Of a stretch of DNA of 64,000 nt, positions 1-9,925 are shown one piece after another (the first letter of the stretch is position 1; each line of letters starts with the position of its first letter). A program made the translations under genes and the position numbers. Source of the stretch: Rhodocyclales bacterium (lineage in GTDB: Bacteria > Pseudomonadota > Gammaproteobacteria > Burkholderiales > Rhodocyclaceae); NCBI GenBank assembly GCA_016235745.1, contig JACRJA010000069.1, positions 32,113-96,112 of the forward strand, given 5' to 3'. The notes under the pieces were generated by a model. It worked only from the letters and a program-made list of their open reading frames with translations. It made no database searches and was not told the DNA's origin.

Positions 1-1
1 G

Positions 2-424
2 CTTAGTCTCGATGCCAAGGGGCGGATCGCCATTCCGACGCGATTCCGCGAGGCCTTGGCGCCCGAAGGCCGCCCTTTGGTGCTGACGGCGCATCCGCAC
101 AAGTGTCTGCTGGTCTATCCCGAGCTGGTGTGGGCGCCCATCCGCGAGCGCATCGTGGCCCTGCCTGGGCTCGATCCGCGCACCGCCGCCCTGAAGCGCT
201 TGCTGGTGGGCTTTGCCCAGGAAGAAACGCTCGATGCCTCTGGACGGGTGTCGCTGGCCGCTTCCCTGAGGCAGTGGGCGGGACTGGAGAAGAGCGTGTG
301 GCTGGTTGGCCAGGGAACGCATTTCGAACTGTGGTCCGAAGCGGGGTGGCAGGCGCAGCAGGAGGCGATGCTGGCGCTCTCGGCCGAGGATCTGGCCGGG
401 ATGTTCGAGGGCTTGGTGCTATGA
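2..424 (+). CDS. mraZ: Transcriptional regulator MraZ (5' truncated by window edge)
   Basis: MraZ is a ring-forming DNA-binding protein of the SpoVT/AbrB fold that binds repeats ahead of the mra/dcw operon and represses it. The open frame continues to the left edge of the window, so the first residues are missing. Two AbrB-like half-domains are visible: one starting at the edge ([16 protein letters not shown]) and one in the second half ([15 protein letters not shown]), the signature duplication of the family. The stop overlaps the rsmH start as ATGA. Being first in the cluster and just before rsmH is the standard place for mraZ. Its operator and the operon promoter lie outside the window. 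Confidence 0.93.
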   Translation, partial: LSLDAKGRIAIPTRFREALAPEGRPLVLTAHPHKCLLVYPELVWAPIRERIVALPGLDPRTAALKRLLVGFAQEETLDASGRVSLAASLRQWAGLEKSVWLVGQGTHFELWSEAGWQAQQEAMLALSAEDLAGMFEGLVL

Positions 425-1344
425 GCGAAGCCCACGTCCCCGTGCTGCTCGAAGAGGCGATCGAGGCGCTCGCACCGCGTCCCGACGGCGTCTATGTCGA
501 TGGCACCTTTGGGCGCGGCGGGCATAGCCGTGCGTTGTTGCAGCGCATGGGGCCGCAAGGGCGGGTGATCGCTTTCGATCGCGACCCGGAGGCGATCGCC
601 CACGGCCGCGCCTGGAACGAGCCGCGCCTTACCCTGGTGCATGCGCCGTTCTCGCGTATGGGGGTCGAGCTCGACGCGCTGAGCGTGGCGCAGGTCGACG
701 GGATCCTGCTCGATCTGGGGGTTTCCTCGCCGCAGCTCGATGCGCCCGAGCGCGGCATGAGTTTTCGCTTCGATGCGCCGCTCGACATGCGCATGGATCC
801 GACGAGCGGCGAGCCGGTATCGAGCTGGCTCGCGCGTGCCAGCCGCGAAGAGATCAGGGAGGTGATCAGGAATTATGGCGAAGAACGGTTTGCTGATGCG
901 ATTGCAAAGACGATTGTTGCTGCGCGCGCAAGGGCGCCTATCGAGCGCACGGGACGACTTGCCGAGCTCGTGGCGCAGGCGGTGCGCACGCGCGAGCCGG
1001 GGCAGCACCCTGCGACGCGCACCTTCCAGGCTCTTCGGATTTTCGTCAATCGCGAACTCGAGGAGCTCTCGCTGACCTTGCCGCAGGCGATGGCGCGTCT
1101 GCGCCCCGGTGCCCGCTTGGTGGTGATCAGTTTCCATTCGCTCGAAGACCGGATCGTGAAGCATTTCATGCGCGAGCACTCTGTCCCGCCGCCGCTGCCG
1201 CCGGGCTTGGCGGTGCGCGAGGCCGAGCGCCCCGTGCCGCCGCTTCGGTGGGTGGTGCGCAAGCTCCGGCCGGGCGCAGAAGAATGCGCCCGCAATCGCC
1301 GCGCCCGTAGCGCGGTGATGCGGGTGGCGGAGCGGCGCTCATGA
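421..1344 (+). CDS. rsmH: 16S rRNA m4C1402 methyltransferase RsmH (MraW)
   Basis: This protein methylates N4 of C1402 in the 16S rRNA decoding centre using S-adenosylmethionine. The 307 residues match the usual length. The SAM-binding motif [10 protein letters not shown] lies at about residues 26-35, and the conserved [11 protein letters not shown] and [11 protein letters not shown] stretches are present. A longer upstream frame exists, but the ATG at 421, embedded in the mraZ stop, gives the canonical N-terminus ([16 protein letters not shown]). It is followed by ftsL with another 4-base overlap, so translation through the start of the cluster is probably coupled. Confidence 0.97.
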   Translation: MSEAHVPVLLEEAIEALAPRPDGVYVDGTFGRGGHSRALLQRMGPQGRVIAFDRDPEAIAHGRAWNEPRLTLVHAPFSRMGVELDALSVAQVDGILLDLGVSSPQLDAPERGMSFRFDAPLDMRMDPTSGEPVSSWLARASREEIREVIRNYGEERFADAIAKTIVAARARAPIERTGRLAELVAQAVRTREPGQHPATRTFQALRIFVNRELEELSLTLPQAMARLRPGARLVVISFHSLEDRIVKHFMREHSVPPPLPPGLAVREAERPVPPLRWVVRKLRPGAEECARNRRARSAVMRVAERRS

Positions 1345-1601
1345 CGCGCTTCGAGGCGATGCTCGTCGGCTTGGTGGTGGCGAGCGGCGTGATGCTGGTG
1401 CAGGCCAAGCACGAGGCGCGGCTGCGCTATCTGGCGCTGGAGATGCAGACGCGACGTGGCGAGCGGCTCGACGTGGAGTGGCGCCAGCTCCAGTTGGAGC
1501 GCGCTACCTTGGTGACCCAGGACCGGGTGCAGCGCCTGGCGCAGGAAAAATTGGGCCTGGCGCCGCCGCGGCCAGAACAGATCGTGCCGTGGGAGCGTTG
1601 A
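1341..1601 (+). CDS. ftsL: Cell division protein FtsL
   Basis: FtsL is a small bitopic membrane protein of the divisome that forms a complex with FtsB and FtsQ and helps activate FtsWI. The 86-residue product has one hydrophobic segment at about residues 6-22 and a following amphipathic, coiled-coil-like stretch rich in Arg, Glu and Leu. Sequence conservation in this family is low; the assignment rests on size, topology and position between rsmH and ftsI, which is invariant in this cluster. The start codon overlaps the rsmH stop. Confidence 0.92.
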   Translation: MTRFEAMLVGLVVASGVMLVQAKHEARLRYLALEMQTRRGERLDVEWRQLQLERATLVTQDRVQRLAQEKLGLAPPRPEQIVPWER

Positions 1602-1603
1602 CG

Positions 1604-3331
1604 ATGACAAAGACGGCGGTCAATCCGATGCTGGTGCTGGCGGTTCCCGTCTGGCGGCAGCGGCTGATGGCGGGTTTGCTGCTCGTGCTGCTGGCGGCCC
1701 TGGTGGTGCGGGCAGCCTATCTGCAGGGGGTGCAGCGCGAGTTTCTGCAGCAGCAGGGCGAAGCGCGCTACGAGCGCCAGATCGAGGTGCCGGCCATGCG
1801 CGGGCGCGTGCTCGATCGCAACGGGCAAATTCTCGCCGATTCTTCGCCGGTAGCCAGTATCTGGGCCGATCCGGCCAAGGTGCGGGAATGGCCGGCGGAG
1901 GATTTTGCCCGGCTGGCGCGCGTTTTGGGCATGAGTACCGATGAATTGGATCGGCGCCTCGGTCTGGGCGGACGCCGATTCGTCTACCTGCGACGGCAAT
2001 TGCCTCCGGATCAGGCCCAGCCGGTGGCTCAGCTCGGCCTCGAAGGGGTGGGCGTGGTCGAAGAGTATCAGCGTTTCTATCCTCAGGGCGAGGCGTTCGC
2101 CCAGCTGGTGGGGCTCGTCGACGTCGATGGCAACGGCATCGAGGGACTGGAGGCGAGCCTGCAGGGAATGCTCCAGGGGGAGGCCGGAAAACGCCTGGTG
2201 ATCCAAGACCGGCGCGGCCGCGTGGTGCAGGATTCGGTCTGGATGCAGCGACCGCGCGACGGGCGCGACGTCGTGCTCTCGCTCGATGCGCGCATCCAGC
2301 ATCTCGCTTACCGGGCGCTGGAGCGGGTAGTGGAACTGCATCAGGCGCGCGCCGGCGGGGCGGTGGTGATCGACGTGCGCACGGGGGAGATTCTGGCGCT
2401 TGCCAATTGGCCCAGCTACAATCCCAACCGCCGCACGGGGCTCGACTTGAGCGAGGTGCGTAACCGCGTCGTCACCGACATCTACGAGCCCGGCTCGGTG
2501 ATGAAGCCGTTGCTGGTTTCCTTGGCGCTGGAGCGCGGCAAGGTCAAGCCAGATACCCTCATCGACATCCAGGGGGGCGTCTTCCGGGTAGGCAACCACA
2601 CGATCAGGGATTCGCACACCGGCGATCGGGCCTTGACGGTGTCTCAGGTGATCCAGAAGTCTTCCAACGTGGGCGTGGCCAAGATCGCGCTCGGTCTCGA
2701 TGCGAGAGATCTCTGGCACCACTACCGTGCTTTCGGTTTCGGCGTCCGGCCCGATCTGCCGTTGCCCGGCGTGGCATCGGGGCGCATGCTGCCCTCCGGC
2801 TCGCTCAAGCCCATCGAGGTAGCGACCATGGCCTATGGTCATGGCATTTCCGCTTCGCTCTTGCAGCTGGCGCACGCCTATCAGGCGATCGCCAACGACG
2901 GGGTGATGCTGCCCTTGTCGCTGATACGGCGCGATGCGCCGCCCCCGGTCTCCGCCCAGCGCCGGCTCATCTCGCCCCAGACGGCGCAGGACGTGAAGGC
3001 GATGATGGAACTCGTCACCCAGGCCGGGGGGACCGCGACGCGCGCGGCGGTGGGCGGGTATCGTACCGCCGGCAAGACGGGGACGGCGCACAAGCTCGAA
3101 AATGGCCGCTATGTGGACAAATACGTCGCTTCCTTCGTCGGCTATGCCCCGGCTTCCCAACCGAGGCTGGTGGTGGCGGTGATGATCGACGAGCCCAAGG
3201 CGAAATCCTATTACGGTGGCATCGTGGCGGCGCCGGTGTTCGCCGAGATCGTCGGGCAGGTATTGCCCGGCCTCGGCGTGGCGCCGGACATGCCGCCGGC
3301 AGTGGCGGCGGCCGAACGACCGCGAGGCTGA
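1604..3331 (+). CDS. ftsI: Septal peptidoglycan transpeptidase FtsI (PBP3)
   Basis: FtsI is the class B penicillin-binding protein that crosslinks septal peptidoglycan together with the FtsW glycosyltransferase. The 575-residue product has an N-terminal membrane anchor at about residues 20-40, a PBP dimerisation domain, and a transpeptidase domain with all three active-site motifs: S298-V-M-K301, S353-S-N355 and K491-T-G493. The ATG at 1604, two bases after the ftsL stop, gives the expected short cytoplasmic tail; a longer in-frame extension within ftsL was rejected. It is followed by murE after one base. Confidence 0.97.
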   Translation: MTKTAVNPMLVLAVPVWRQRLMAGLLLVLLAALVVRAAYLQGVQREFLQQQGEARYERQIEVPAMRGRVLDRNGQILADSSPVASIWADPAKVREWPAEDFARLARVLGMSTDELDRRLGLGGRRFVYLRRQLPPDQAQPVAQLGLEGVGVVEEYQRFYPQGEAFAQLVGLVDVDGNGIEGLEASLQGMLQGEAGKRLVIQDRRGRVVQDSVWMQRPRDGRDVVLSLDARIQHLAYRALERVVELHQARAGGAVVIDVRTGEILALANWPSYNPNRRTGLDLSEVRNRVVTDIYEPGSVMKPLLVSLALERGKVKPDTLIDIQGGVFRVGNHTIRDSHTGDRALTVSQVIQKSSNVGVAKIALGLDARDLWHHYRAFGFGVRPDLPLPGVASGRMLPSGSLKPIEVATMAYGHGISASLLQLAHAYQAIANDGVMLPLSLIRRDAPPPVSAQRRLISPQTAQDVKAMMELVTQAGGTATRAAVGGYRTAGKTGTAHKLENGRYVDKYVASFVGYAPASQPRLVVAVMIDEPKAKSYYGGIVAAPVFAEIVGQVLPGLGVAPDMPPAVAAAERPRG

Positions 3332-3332
3332 C

Positions 3333-4856
3333 ATGAACCCGATACGCGACATCGAGGATCTGTGGTGGGACCTGCGCCGGCGCGGGGTCTATCCGCGGGC
3401 AGTGACGCACGATTCCCGGCAAGTGGTGCCAGGCATGCTGTTCCTGGCCTGGCCGGGAGAGAAGACCGACGGCAGGAACTACCTCGCCCAGGCGCTTGCC
3501 GCCGGCGCGGAGGCGGTGGTCTATGAGGCTGGGGATGGTTGGGCCCCTCCGCCCGAATTGGCGAATGTAGTGCCCATGATCGCCGTGGAGGGGCTGCGGG
3601 CCATGGCCGGCCTTCTCGCCGATCGCGTCTATGGCTCGCCGTCGCAGACGCTGTGGGTGGCGGGCGTCACCGGCACCAATGGCAAGACGACCACCAGCCA
3701 ATGGCTGGCGCAGACGCTGGAGGCGCTCGGGGTGGCTTGCGGCGTGATCGGCACGCTCGGCTGCGGGCGCATCGGCCGTCTGGAGGACCAGGGATTCACC
3801 ACGCCCGAGGCGCCCCAGATCCATGCCTGGCTGCGGCGCTTCGTCGATGCCGGCTGCCAGGCGGCAGTGATGGAGGTTTCCTCCATCGGCCTGGTGCAGG
3901 ATCGCGTCGCTGGTGTGCGCTTCGACGTGGCGATCTTCACCAACCTCACGCGCGATCACCTTGATTATCACGGAAGCATGGAAGCGTATGCGGCGGCCAA
4001 ACGGCGTCTCTTCGAGCGGCCGGAGCTGCGTGCGGCGGTGATCGACGTGGACGACCCCGTGGGCGAGGCGATCGCGCGCGAGTGCGCCGCCCGCGGGCTG
4101 GAGACCTGGGCGGTGAGCCTGCGGGCGCGTCCGGCGTTGCCGGGCGTGCGCCCTTTGTGGCTCGCCGAGCCGCCGCGCGAGGGCACGAGCGGCCAGCGCT
4201 TGACCCTCGCGCTCGAGGATCGCACGCTGCCCATGCACCTGCCGGCCTTCGGCACTTTCAACGCCGGTAACGCGCTGTTGGCGCTGGGGGCGTTGCTGGC
4301 GCGCGGCGTGGCGCTCGAGCGGGCGGCGGCGGTGCTGGGGCGGGTAGTGCCGCCGCCGGGGCGGATGCAGTGGATCGGGGGGGTGGCCGAGCCCTTGGTG
4401 GTGATCGACTATGCCCACACGCCCAATGCCCTCGAGCAGGTGATCTCGGCGCTGGTGCCCACGGCGCGGGCCCGTGGCGGGCGGCTCGTCGTCGTCTTCG
4501 GTTGCGGCGGAGATCGGGACCGGGGCAAGCGCCCCCTCATGGGCACGGTGGCGGCGCGCGCCGACGCCTTGATCGTCACTTCCGACAACCCTCGTTCCGA
4601 ACCGCCCGAGGCGATCATCGCCGACATCCTCGCCGGCATCGAACGCAGCGACATCCTCGTCGAGCCCGACCGGGCCAAGGCCATCGCCCAGGCGATCGAA
4701 ACGGCTGGCGCCGACGACGTGATTCTGCTCGCCGGCAAGGGGCACGAACCCTATCAGGAGATCGCCGGCGTGCGTCATCCCTTCAGCGACCAGCAGGAAG
4801 CCGAGGCGGCCCTGGCACGCTGGCGCGAGCGCAATCTCTTCCCGGAGTTGCCGTGA
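3333..4856 (+). CDS. murE: UDP-MurNAc-L-Ala-D-Glu:meso-diaminopimelate ligase MurE
   Basis: MurE adds the third residue of the peptidoglycan stem peptide in the cytoplasm, using ATP. The 507-residue protein has the Mur ligase ATP loop GTNGKTTT with its lysine at residue 118 and the motif DNPR at residues 418-421, which in this family marks specificity for meso-diaminopimelate rather than lysine. It therefore supports a Gram-negative type of wall. The ATG at 3333 follows the ftsI stop by one base. Its stop overlaps the GTG start of murF. Confidence 0.97.
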   Translation: MNPIRDIEDLWWDLRRRGVYPRAVTHDSRQVVPGMLFLAWPGEKTDGRNYLAQALAAGAEAVVYEAGDGWAPPPELANVVPMIAVEGLRAMAGLLADRVYGSPSQTLWVAGVTGTNGKTTTSQWLAQTLEALGVACGVIGTLGCGRIGRLEDQGFTTPEAPQIHAWLRRFVDAGCQAAVMEVSSIGLVQDRVAGVRFDVAIFTNLTRDHLDYHGSMEAYAAAKRRLFERPELRAAVIDVDDPVGEAIARECAARGLETWAVSLRARPALPGVRPLWLAEPPREGTSGQRLTLALEDRTLPMHLPAFGTFNAGNALLALGALLARGVALERAAAVLGRVVPPPGRMQWIGGVAEPLVVIDYAHTPNALEQVISALVPTARARGGRLVVVFGCGGDRDRGKRPLMGTVAARADALIVTSDNPRSEPPEAIIADILAGIERSDILVEPDRAKAIAQAIETAGADDVILLAGKGHEPYQEIAGVRHPFSDQQEAEAALARWRERNLFPELP

Positions 4857-6244
4857 GAGCGTCGCTTGCAGAGCTCGCCGATCTGCTCGCCGGGCAAGGG
4901 GAGCAGGTCGAACTCGTCGGCTGCGGCGAGCGTGAGATCACCGGCGTGGAGATCGACTCGCGCGTCCCGCTCGCGGGCAGGCTCTTCGTTGCCTTGCGCG
5001 GCGCGCGTTTCGACGGACACGACTTCGTCGCCGCGGCGCTAGCCGCCGGGGCGGCCGCCGCCCTGGTCGAACGGCGCTGGTGGGCGTCGCGGCAGCCGGC
5101 AGGGAGCTTCCTCCTGGTGGAGGATGCCCGCCGCGCGCTCGCCCGGCTCGCCGCTGCTTGGCGGGCACGTTTCCCCGAGCCGCTGGTCGGCATCACCGGC
5201 AGCAACGGCAAGACCACCGTCAAGGAAATGACGGCGGCGATCCTGCGCGCGCACTTCGGGGCGGAGGCGGTGCTCGCCACGCGCGGCAACCGCAACAACG
5301 ACATCGGTTTGCCGCTCACCCTGCTGGAGCTCGAAGCAGCTCACCGCGCGGCGGTGTGCGAGCTGGGCATCAACCGTCCCGGCGAGATGGCGCTGCTGGC
5401 CGCCATCGCTTGCCCCGACGTCGCGCTGGTGACCACGGCGCAGCGCGCCCACCTCGAGGGCTTCGGCATGCTCGACACCGTGGCGCGCGAGAAAGGGCAG
5501 ATCTACCGCTTCCTTGCGCCCGACGGGACGGCGCTCATTCCTGCCGACGATCCTCATGCCGCCCTGTGGCGGGAGATGGCGGCGGGTCGTCGCGTGCTCA
5601 CCTTCGGCCGTGGCGGCGAGGTCTCCGGCACGGCCGAGCCCTTGCCCTGGGGTTGGCGCGTGCAGGTGTGTGCGCCAAGGGGGGAGGTGGCCTTCACGCT
5701 GCCGCTGCCGGGGCGGCACAACGTGCACAACGCGCTCGCGGCGATCGCCTGCGCCGTGGCGCTGGAGGTGCCGCTCGAGACGGCGGCCGGCGCGCTTGCC
5801 GCCTTCGTCCCCGTGCCCGGACGGCTGCAACCGGTCCCGGGCGAGCAGGGGGCTTTGCTCATCGACGACACCTACAACGCCAATCCGGACTCCATGCGCG
5901 CGGCGATCGAGGTCCTCGCGGCGCTGCCCCAGCCGCGCAAGCTGCTCGTGCTCGGCGACATGGGCGAGGTAGGTCCCGAGGCGCCGCGGCTGCATGCGGC
6001 GCTGGGGCAATACGCGCGCACGGCGGGCATCGAGCGGCTGTTCACCTTGGGCGAGCTCGCGCGCGAGGCCGCCACGGCGTTTGGCCGAACGGCGGAATCT
6101 TTCGCCGAACTGGAGCCGCTCGTGCAGCGGCTGCGCGCGGAGCTCTCGCCGCAGACGGCGGTATTGGTCAAAGGGTCCCGTTTCATGCGCATGGAACGGG
6201 TGGTTTCCGCGCTCGCGGCTCGGGCCGCGGCGCATCGAGGGTGA
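4853..6244 (+). CDS. murF: UDP-MurNAc-tripeptide:D-Ala-D-Ala ligase MurF
   Basis: MurF completes the UDP-MurNAc-pentapeptide by adding D-alanyl-D-alanine with ATP hydrolysis. The product is 463 residues, normal for the family, with the ATP loop [12 protein letters not shown] and the downstream conserved segments [10 protein letters not shown] and [11 protein letters not shown]. The start is a GTG at 4853 that overlaps the murE stop in the arrangement GTGA, so a long upstream extension in the same frame is not used. Four bases separate its stop from mraY. Confidence 0.97.
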   Translation: MRASLAELADLLAGQGEQVELVGCGEREITGVEIDSRVPLAGRLFVALRGARFDGHDFVAAALAAGAAAALVERRWWASRQPAGSFLLVEDARRALARLAAAWRARFPEPLVGITGSNGKTTVKEMTAAILRAHFGAEAVLATRGNRNNDIGLPLTLLELEAAHRAAVCELGINRPGEMALLAAIACPDVALVTTAQRAHLEGFGMLDTVAREKGQIYRFLAPDGTALIPADDPHAALWREMAAGRRVLTFGRGGEVSGTAEPLPWGWRVQVCAPRGEVAFTLPLPGRHNVHNALAAIACAVALEVPLETAAGALAAFVPVPGRLQPVPGEQGALLIDDTYNANPDSMRAAIEVLAALPQPRKLLVLGDMGEVGPEAPRLHAALGQYARTAGIERLFTLGELAREAATAFGRTAESFAELEPLVQRLRAELSPQTAVLVKGSRFMRMERVVSALAARAAAHRG

Positions 6245-6248
6245 TTCG

Positions 6249-7337
6249 ATGCTTTTGGAATTGGCGCTTTGGCTGGGGCAGGATATCCGGGCGTTCAACG
6301 TCTTCGGCTACATCACGCTGCGTACGGTATTGGCGACGATGACGGCGCTCTTCGTCTCCTTTGCGTTGGGGCCGCGCCTGATCCGCTGGCTCGCGGCGAA
6401 AAAGATCGGGCAGGCGGTGCGCAGCGACGGGCCGCAGACCCATCTGGTGAAATCCGGCACGCCAACCATGGGCGGAGCGCTGATCTTGCTCGCCGTCTCG
6501 GTGACGGTGCTGCTGTGGGGGGACCTGACCAACCGCTACGTGTGGACCGTCTGGCTCGTCACCCTCGGCTTCGGCGCCGTGGGCTGGGTTGACGACTGGC
6601 GCAAGGTGGTGCGGCGCGATCCCAAAGGCTTGCCCAGCCGCTGGAAGTATCTGTGGACCTCGGCGATCGCGCTCGCGGCAAGCCTCTATCTGGGGCTTGC
6701 CGCCACCGAGCCGGTGCAGACCCAGCTGATCGTGCCGTTCTTCAAGGAAGTGGCGATCCCTTTGGGGACGGCTGGTTTCGTGCTGCTGTCCTACTTCGTC
6801 ATCAACGGCACCGGCCACGCGGTCAATCTCACCGACGGGCTCGACGGCTTGGCGGTGACGCCGGCGGTGATGGTGACCGGGGCGCTGGCGATTTTTTCCT
6901 ACGTGGCGGGGCACGCGGTGTTCGCCCGCTACCTGGGGGTGCCCTACATTCCCGGCGCGGGGGAACTCGCGGTCTTCTGCGGGGCGCTGTGCGGCGCCGG
7001 GCTGGGTTTTCTGTGGTTCAACGCCCATCCGGCGCAGGTGTTCATGGGCGACGTAGGGGCGCTCGCGCTGGGCGCGGCCATGGGCACCATCGCGGTGATC
7101 GTGCGTCAGGAGCTGGTGCTCTTCATCATGGGCGGCCTGTTCGTGGCCGAGGCACTGTCGGTGATGCTGCAGGTGGGCTACTTCAAGTGGTCCGGCGGCA
7201 AGCGCATCCTGCGTATGGCGCCGCTGCACCACCATTTCGAACTCGGAGGCTGGAAAGAGACCCAGGTGGTGATCCGTTTCTGGATCGTCACCTTGATGCT
7301 GGTGCTCTTCGGCCTCTCCACCTTGAAACTGCGGTGA
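6249..7337 (+). CDS. mraY: Phospho-MurNAc-pentapeptide translocase MraY
   Basis: MraY transfers phospho-MurNAc-pentapeptide to undecaprenyl phosphate, making lipid I at the inner membrane. The 362-residue product is a polytopic membrane protein with about ten hydrophobic segments. The family motifs [10 protein letters not shown] and the histidine-rich loop [11 protein letters not shown] near the C-terminus are present, as is the GWVDDWRK segment with the paired aspartates. The ATG at 6249 gives the standard N-terminus; a longer frame through the end of murF is spurious. murD starts immediately at the next base. Confidence 0.97.
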   Translation: MLLELALWLGQDIRAFNVFGYITLRTVLATMTALFVSFALGPRLIRWLAAKKIGQAVRSDGPQTHLVKSGTPTMGGALILLAVSVTVLLWGDLTNRYVWTVWLVTLGFGAVGWVDDWRKVVRRDPKGLPSRWKYLWTSAIALAASLYLGLAATEPVQTQLIVPFFKEVAIPLGTAGFVLLSYFVINGTGHAVNLTDGLDGLAVTPAVMVTGALAIFSYVAGHAVFARYLGVPYIPGAGELAVFCGALCGAGLGFLWFNAHPAQVFMGDVGALALGAAMGTIAVIVRQELVLFIMGGLFVAEALSVMLQVGYFKWSGGKRILRMAPLHHHFELGGWKETQVVIRFWIVTLMLVLFGLSTLKLR

Positions 7338-8717
7338 ATGGCGATGGATCTGGTGCTGGGACTCGGTTTGAGCGGTGAGGCGATGGTGCGCTGGCTCGTG
7401 CATCGGGGAGTGCCCGTGCGCGCCGCCGACACTCGGGTTCGGCCTCCGGGCGCGGCCGGACTGGATGCCGCCTTGCCGCCCGAATGCCTGGCTCTGGGCC
7501 GGCCGTTCGAAGCCTCGCTGCTCGAGGGGGTCGAACGGGTGTGGCTCTCGCCGGGGCTGTCGCCCGACTTGCCGCTGTGCCGGCAAGCGCGCGCGCGCGG
7601 AATTCCCGTAGCGGGGGAGTTGGCGCTCTTCTACGAGGCCTGGCTGGCGCGCGGCCGTCCGGGGCGGCTCGTGGCGGTGACCGGTACCAACGGCAAGACC
7701 ACGACCACGGCGCTTGCGGCGCATCTGTTGCGACACGCCGGGCTCGATGCGCTCGCTGCCGGCAACATCGCTCCGGCCATCCTCACCGCCGCGCGCGAGC
7801 GCGAGGAGGCAGGGCAGCCCTGGCCGGAGGTCTGGGTGCTGGAGGTGTCGAGCTTCCAGCTGGAGACGGCTGGCCCCTTTGCCGCGCACGCAGCGGTGGT
7901 GCTGAACGTCACCGAGGATCACCTCGACCGGCACGGTTCGCTCGCGGCGTATGCCGCCCTCAAGGCGCGCGTCTATGAGGGCGTGGAGACGGCGGTGGTG
8001 GTGCGCGACGACGCGCTCGTGCGCGACATGGCCCGCAGCGCAGCGCGGCGGGTGACGGTGGGTGGCGACGCGCCGCCCTCGGAGGCGGATTTCGGCGTGC
8101 ATGAGGGCTGGTTCGTGCGCGGCCCGCAGCGCCTCGCGCCGCGTTCGATCCTGCCTCTGCCGGGGCGGCACAACGAGATCGATGCGCTCGCGGCGCTCGT
8201 GCTCGCCGAGGCGATGGGCGTGGCGCCGGAGGCGGCGATCGAGGGTTTTGCCTCGTTCCAAGGGCTGCCGCACCGGGTCGAGACGGTGGCGGTGCGCGCT
8301 GACGGGGTGCGCTTCATCGACGATTCGAAAGGCACGAACGTAGGGGCGACGATCGCGGCGCTCGCCGGGTTTGATGCGCCGGTGATCCTGATCGCCGGCG
8401 GCGATGGCAAAGGGCAGTCGTTCGCGCCGCTCGCGCAGGCGGCGCGCGATCGGGTGCGTCTGGCGCTCTTGATCGGGCGCGATGCGCCGGCGCTGGAAGC
8501 CGCCTTCGCCCAGGCGGGCGTGCCGGCGCGCCGATGCGCTTCGCTGCCCGAGGCGGTGGCGGCGGCCGATGCGGCGGCTCGGCCGGGCGAGGCGGTGCTG
8601 CTGTCGCCGGCTTGTGCGAGCCTGGACATGTTCCGCGACTATGCGCACCGCTCCGAGGTATTCGTGGCGGCGATCCGGTCCTTGCCGGGCGGGGAGGGGC
8701 GATGGTCGATGCGCTGA
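7338..8717 (+). CDS. murD: UDP-MurNAc-L-Ala:D-Glu ligase MurD
   Basis: MurD adds D-glutamate as the second residue of the stem peptide. The 459-residue protein opens with a Rossmann-like glycine motif (GLGLSG) and carries the ATP loop TGTNGKTTTT in the middle domain, with conserved segments VSSFQLE and DDSKGTN further on. The start may be the ATG at 7338 or the second ATG at 7344; the first directly abuts the mraY stop. The 3' end overlaps ftsW by 16 bases, suggesting coupled translation. Confidence 0.96.
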   Translation: MAMDLVLGLGLSGEAMVRWLVHRGVPVRAADTRVRPPGAAGLDAALPPECLALGRPFEASLLEGVERVWLSPGLSPDLPLCRQARARGIPVAGELALFYEAWLARGRPGRLVAVTGTNGKTTTTALAAHLLRHAGLDALAAGNIAPAILTAAREREEAGQPWPEVWVLEVSSFQLETAGPFAAHAAVVLNVTEDHLDRHGSLAAYAALKARVYEGVETAVVVRDDALVRDMARSAARRVTVGGDAPPSEADFGVHEGWFVRGPQRLAPRSILPLPGRHNEIDALAALVLAEAMGVAPEAAIEGFASFQGLPHRVETVAVRADGVRFIDDSKGTNVGATIAALAGFDAPVILIAGGDGKGQSFAPLAQAARDRVRLALLIGRDAPALEAAFAQAGVPARRCASLPEAVAAADAAARPGEAVLLSPACASLDMFRDYAHRSEVFVAAIRSLPGGEGRWSMR

Positions 8718-9925
8718 TCCGCCGCTGGTTCGGTCGCGGGCCGGACCGCCTCACCGATGCGGCCGTGCGCCATGCAGGGCAGGTGCCGCCGGTACGCTTC
8801 GGGGAATTCGACCTGGCACTCTTCTGGGCGGTAACGGCGCTCACCCTCTTCGGGCTGGTGATGGTTTATTCGGCAAGCATCGCCTTCGCCGACGAGTCGC
8901 GCGCCACGGGGGGCAGTGCGAGCTTCTTCCTGGTGCGTCAGACGGTGTTCGTCCTCGTGGGGGCGGCGCTGGCTTGGGGGGCATTCCGGGTCCCGATGCG
9001 GGTGTGGCAGTCGCTCACTCCCTGGATCTTCCTGTTGGGCGTGGCGCTATTGATCCTGGTGTTGGTGCCAGGGATCGGCAAGGTGGTCAATGGCTCGCGG
9101 CGCTGGATCCCGCTGGGGCCGGTCAATCTGCAGCCGTCCGAATTCATGAAGCTCTTCGTCGCCTTCTACGCCGCGGACTACACGGTGCGCAAGCTGCGCT
9201 TCATGGCCAGTTTCTGGCGCGGTTTCCTGCCGCTCGCCTTCGTCGTGGTGCTGGTGGGGGCGTTGCTGCTGTTGCAGCCGGACTTCGGGGCCTTGGCCGT
9301 GATCAGCGCCATCGCCTTCGGCGTGCTCTTCCTGGGCGGGCTGAGGCTGCGCATCTTCTTTGCGCTGCTGGTGCTCGCCGGCTTCGCCTTCGCCGGCTTG
9401 ATCCTGAGTTCCGAATACCGCCGCCAGCGCCTCTTCGCCTTCCTCGATCCCTGGGCTGACCCTTTGGGCAAGGGCTATCAGCTCACCCACGCGCTGATTG
9501 CCTTCGGCCGCGGCGAGTGGTTCGGCGTCGGACTGGGCGGCAGCGTGGAGAAGCTCTTCTATCTGCCCGAGGCGCATACCGATTTCCTGCTCGCGGTGGT
9601 GGGCGAAGAACTCGGCTGGGTGGGGGTGTGCGCCGTAGTGGCGCTCTTTGCGCTGGTCATCTGGCGCACCTTCGCCATCGGCCGGGGGCTGGTGTGCGTC
9701 GAGCAGTATTTCTCGGGGCTGGCGGTGTTCGGCATCGGCTTGTGGATCGGGGTGCAGGCGCTCATCAACATGGGGGTGAATCTCGGTCTGCTGCCGACCA
9801 AGGGGTTGACGCTGCCCTTCATGAGCTATGGCGGTTCGGGTATCATCGCCAACCTCGTGGCCATGGCGGTGGTATTGCGGGCTGACTGGGAGCTGCGCTG
9901 CCTGCGGCGAGGGGTGCGGATATGA
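8702..9925 (+). CDS. ftsW: Septal peptidoglycan glycosyltransferase FtsW (SEDS family)
   Basis: FtsW polymerises lipid II during septation as partner of FtsI. The 407-residue polytopic protein carries a hydrophilic N-terminus of about 40 residues and around ten hydrophobic segments. SEDS hallmarks are present: GSRRWIPLGPVNLQPSE, the loop with DFLLAVVGEELGW, and the C-terminal GLLPTKGLTLPFMSYGGSG. The ATG at 8702 lies within the end of murD. The stop overlaps the murG start (ATGA). Confidence 0.96.
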   Translation: MVDALIRRWFGRGPDRLTDAAVRHAGQVPPVRFGEFDLALFWAVTALTLFGLVMVYSASIAFADESRATGGSASFFLVRQTVFVLVGAALAWGAFRVPMRVWQSLTPWIFLLGVALLILVLVPGIGKVVNGSRRWIPLGPVNLQPSEFMKLFVAFYAADYTVRKLRFMASFWRGFLPLAFVVVLVGALLLLQPDFGALAVISAIAFGVLFLGGLRLRIFFALLVLAGFAFAGLILSSEYRRQRLFAFLDPWADPLGKGYQLTHALIAFGRGEWFGVGLGGSVEKLFYLPEAHTDFLLAVVGEELGWVGVCAVVALFALVIWRTFAIGRGLVCVEQYFSGLAVFGIGLWIGVQALINMGVNLGLLPTKGLTLPFMSYGGSGIIANLVAMAVVLRADWELRCLRRGVRI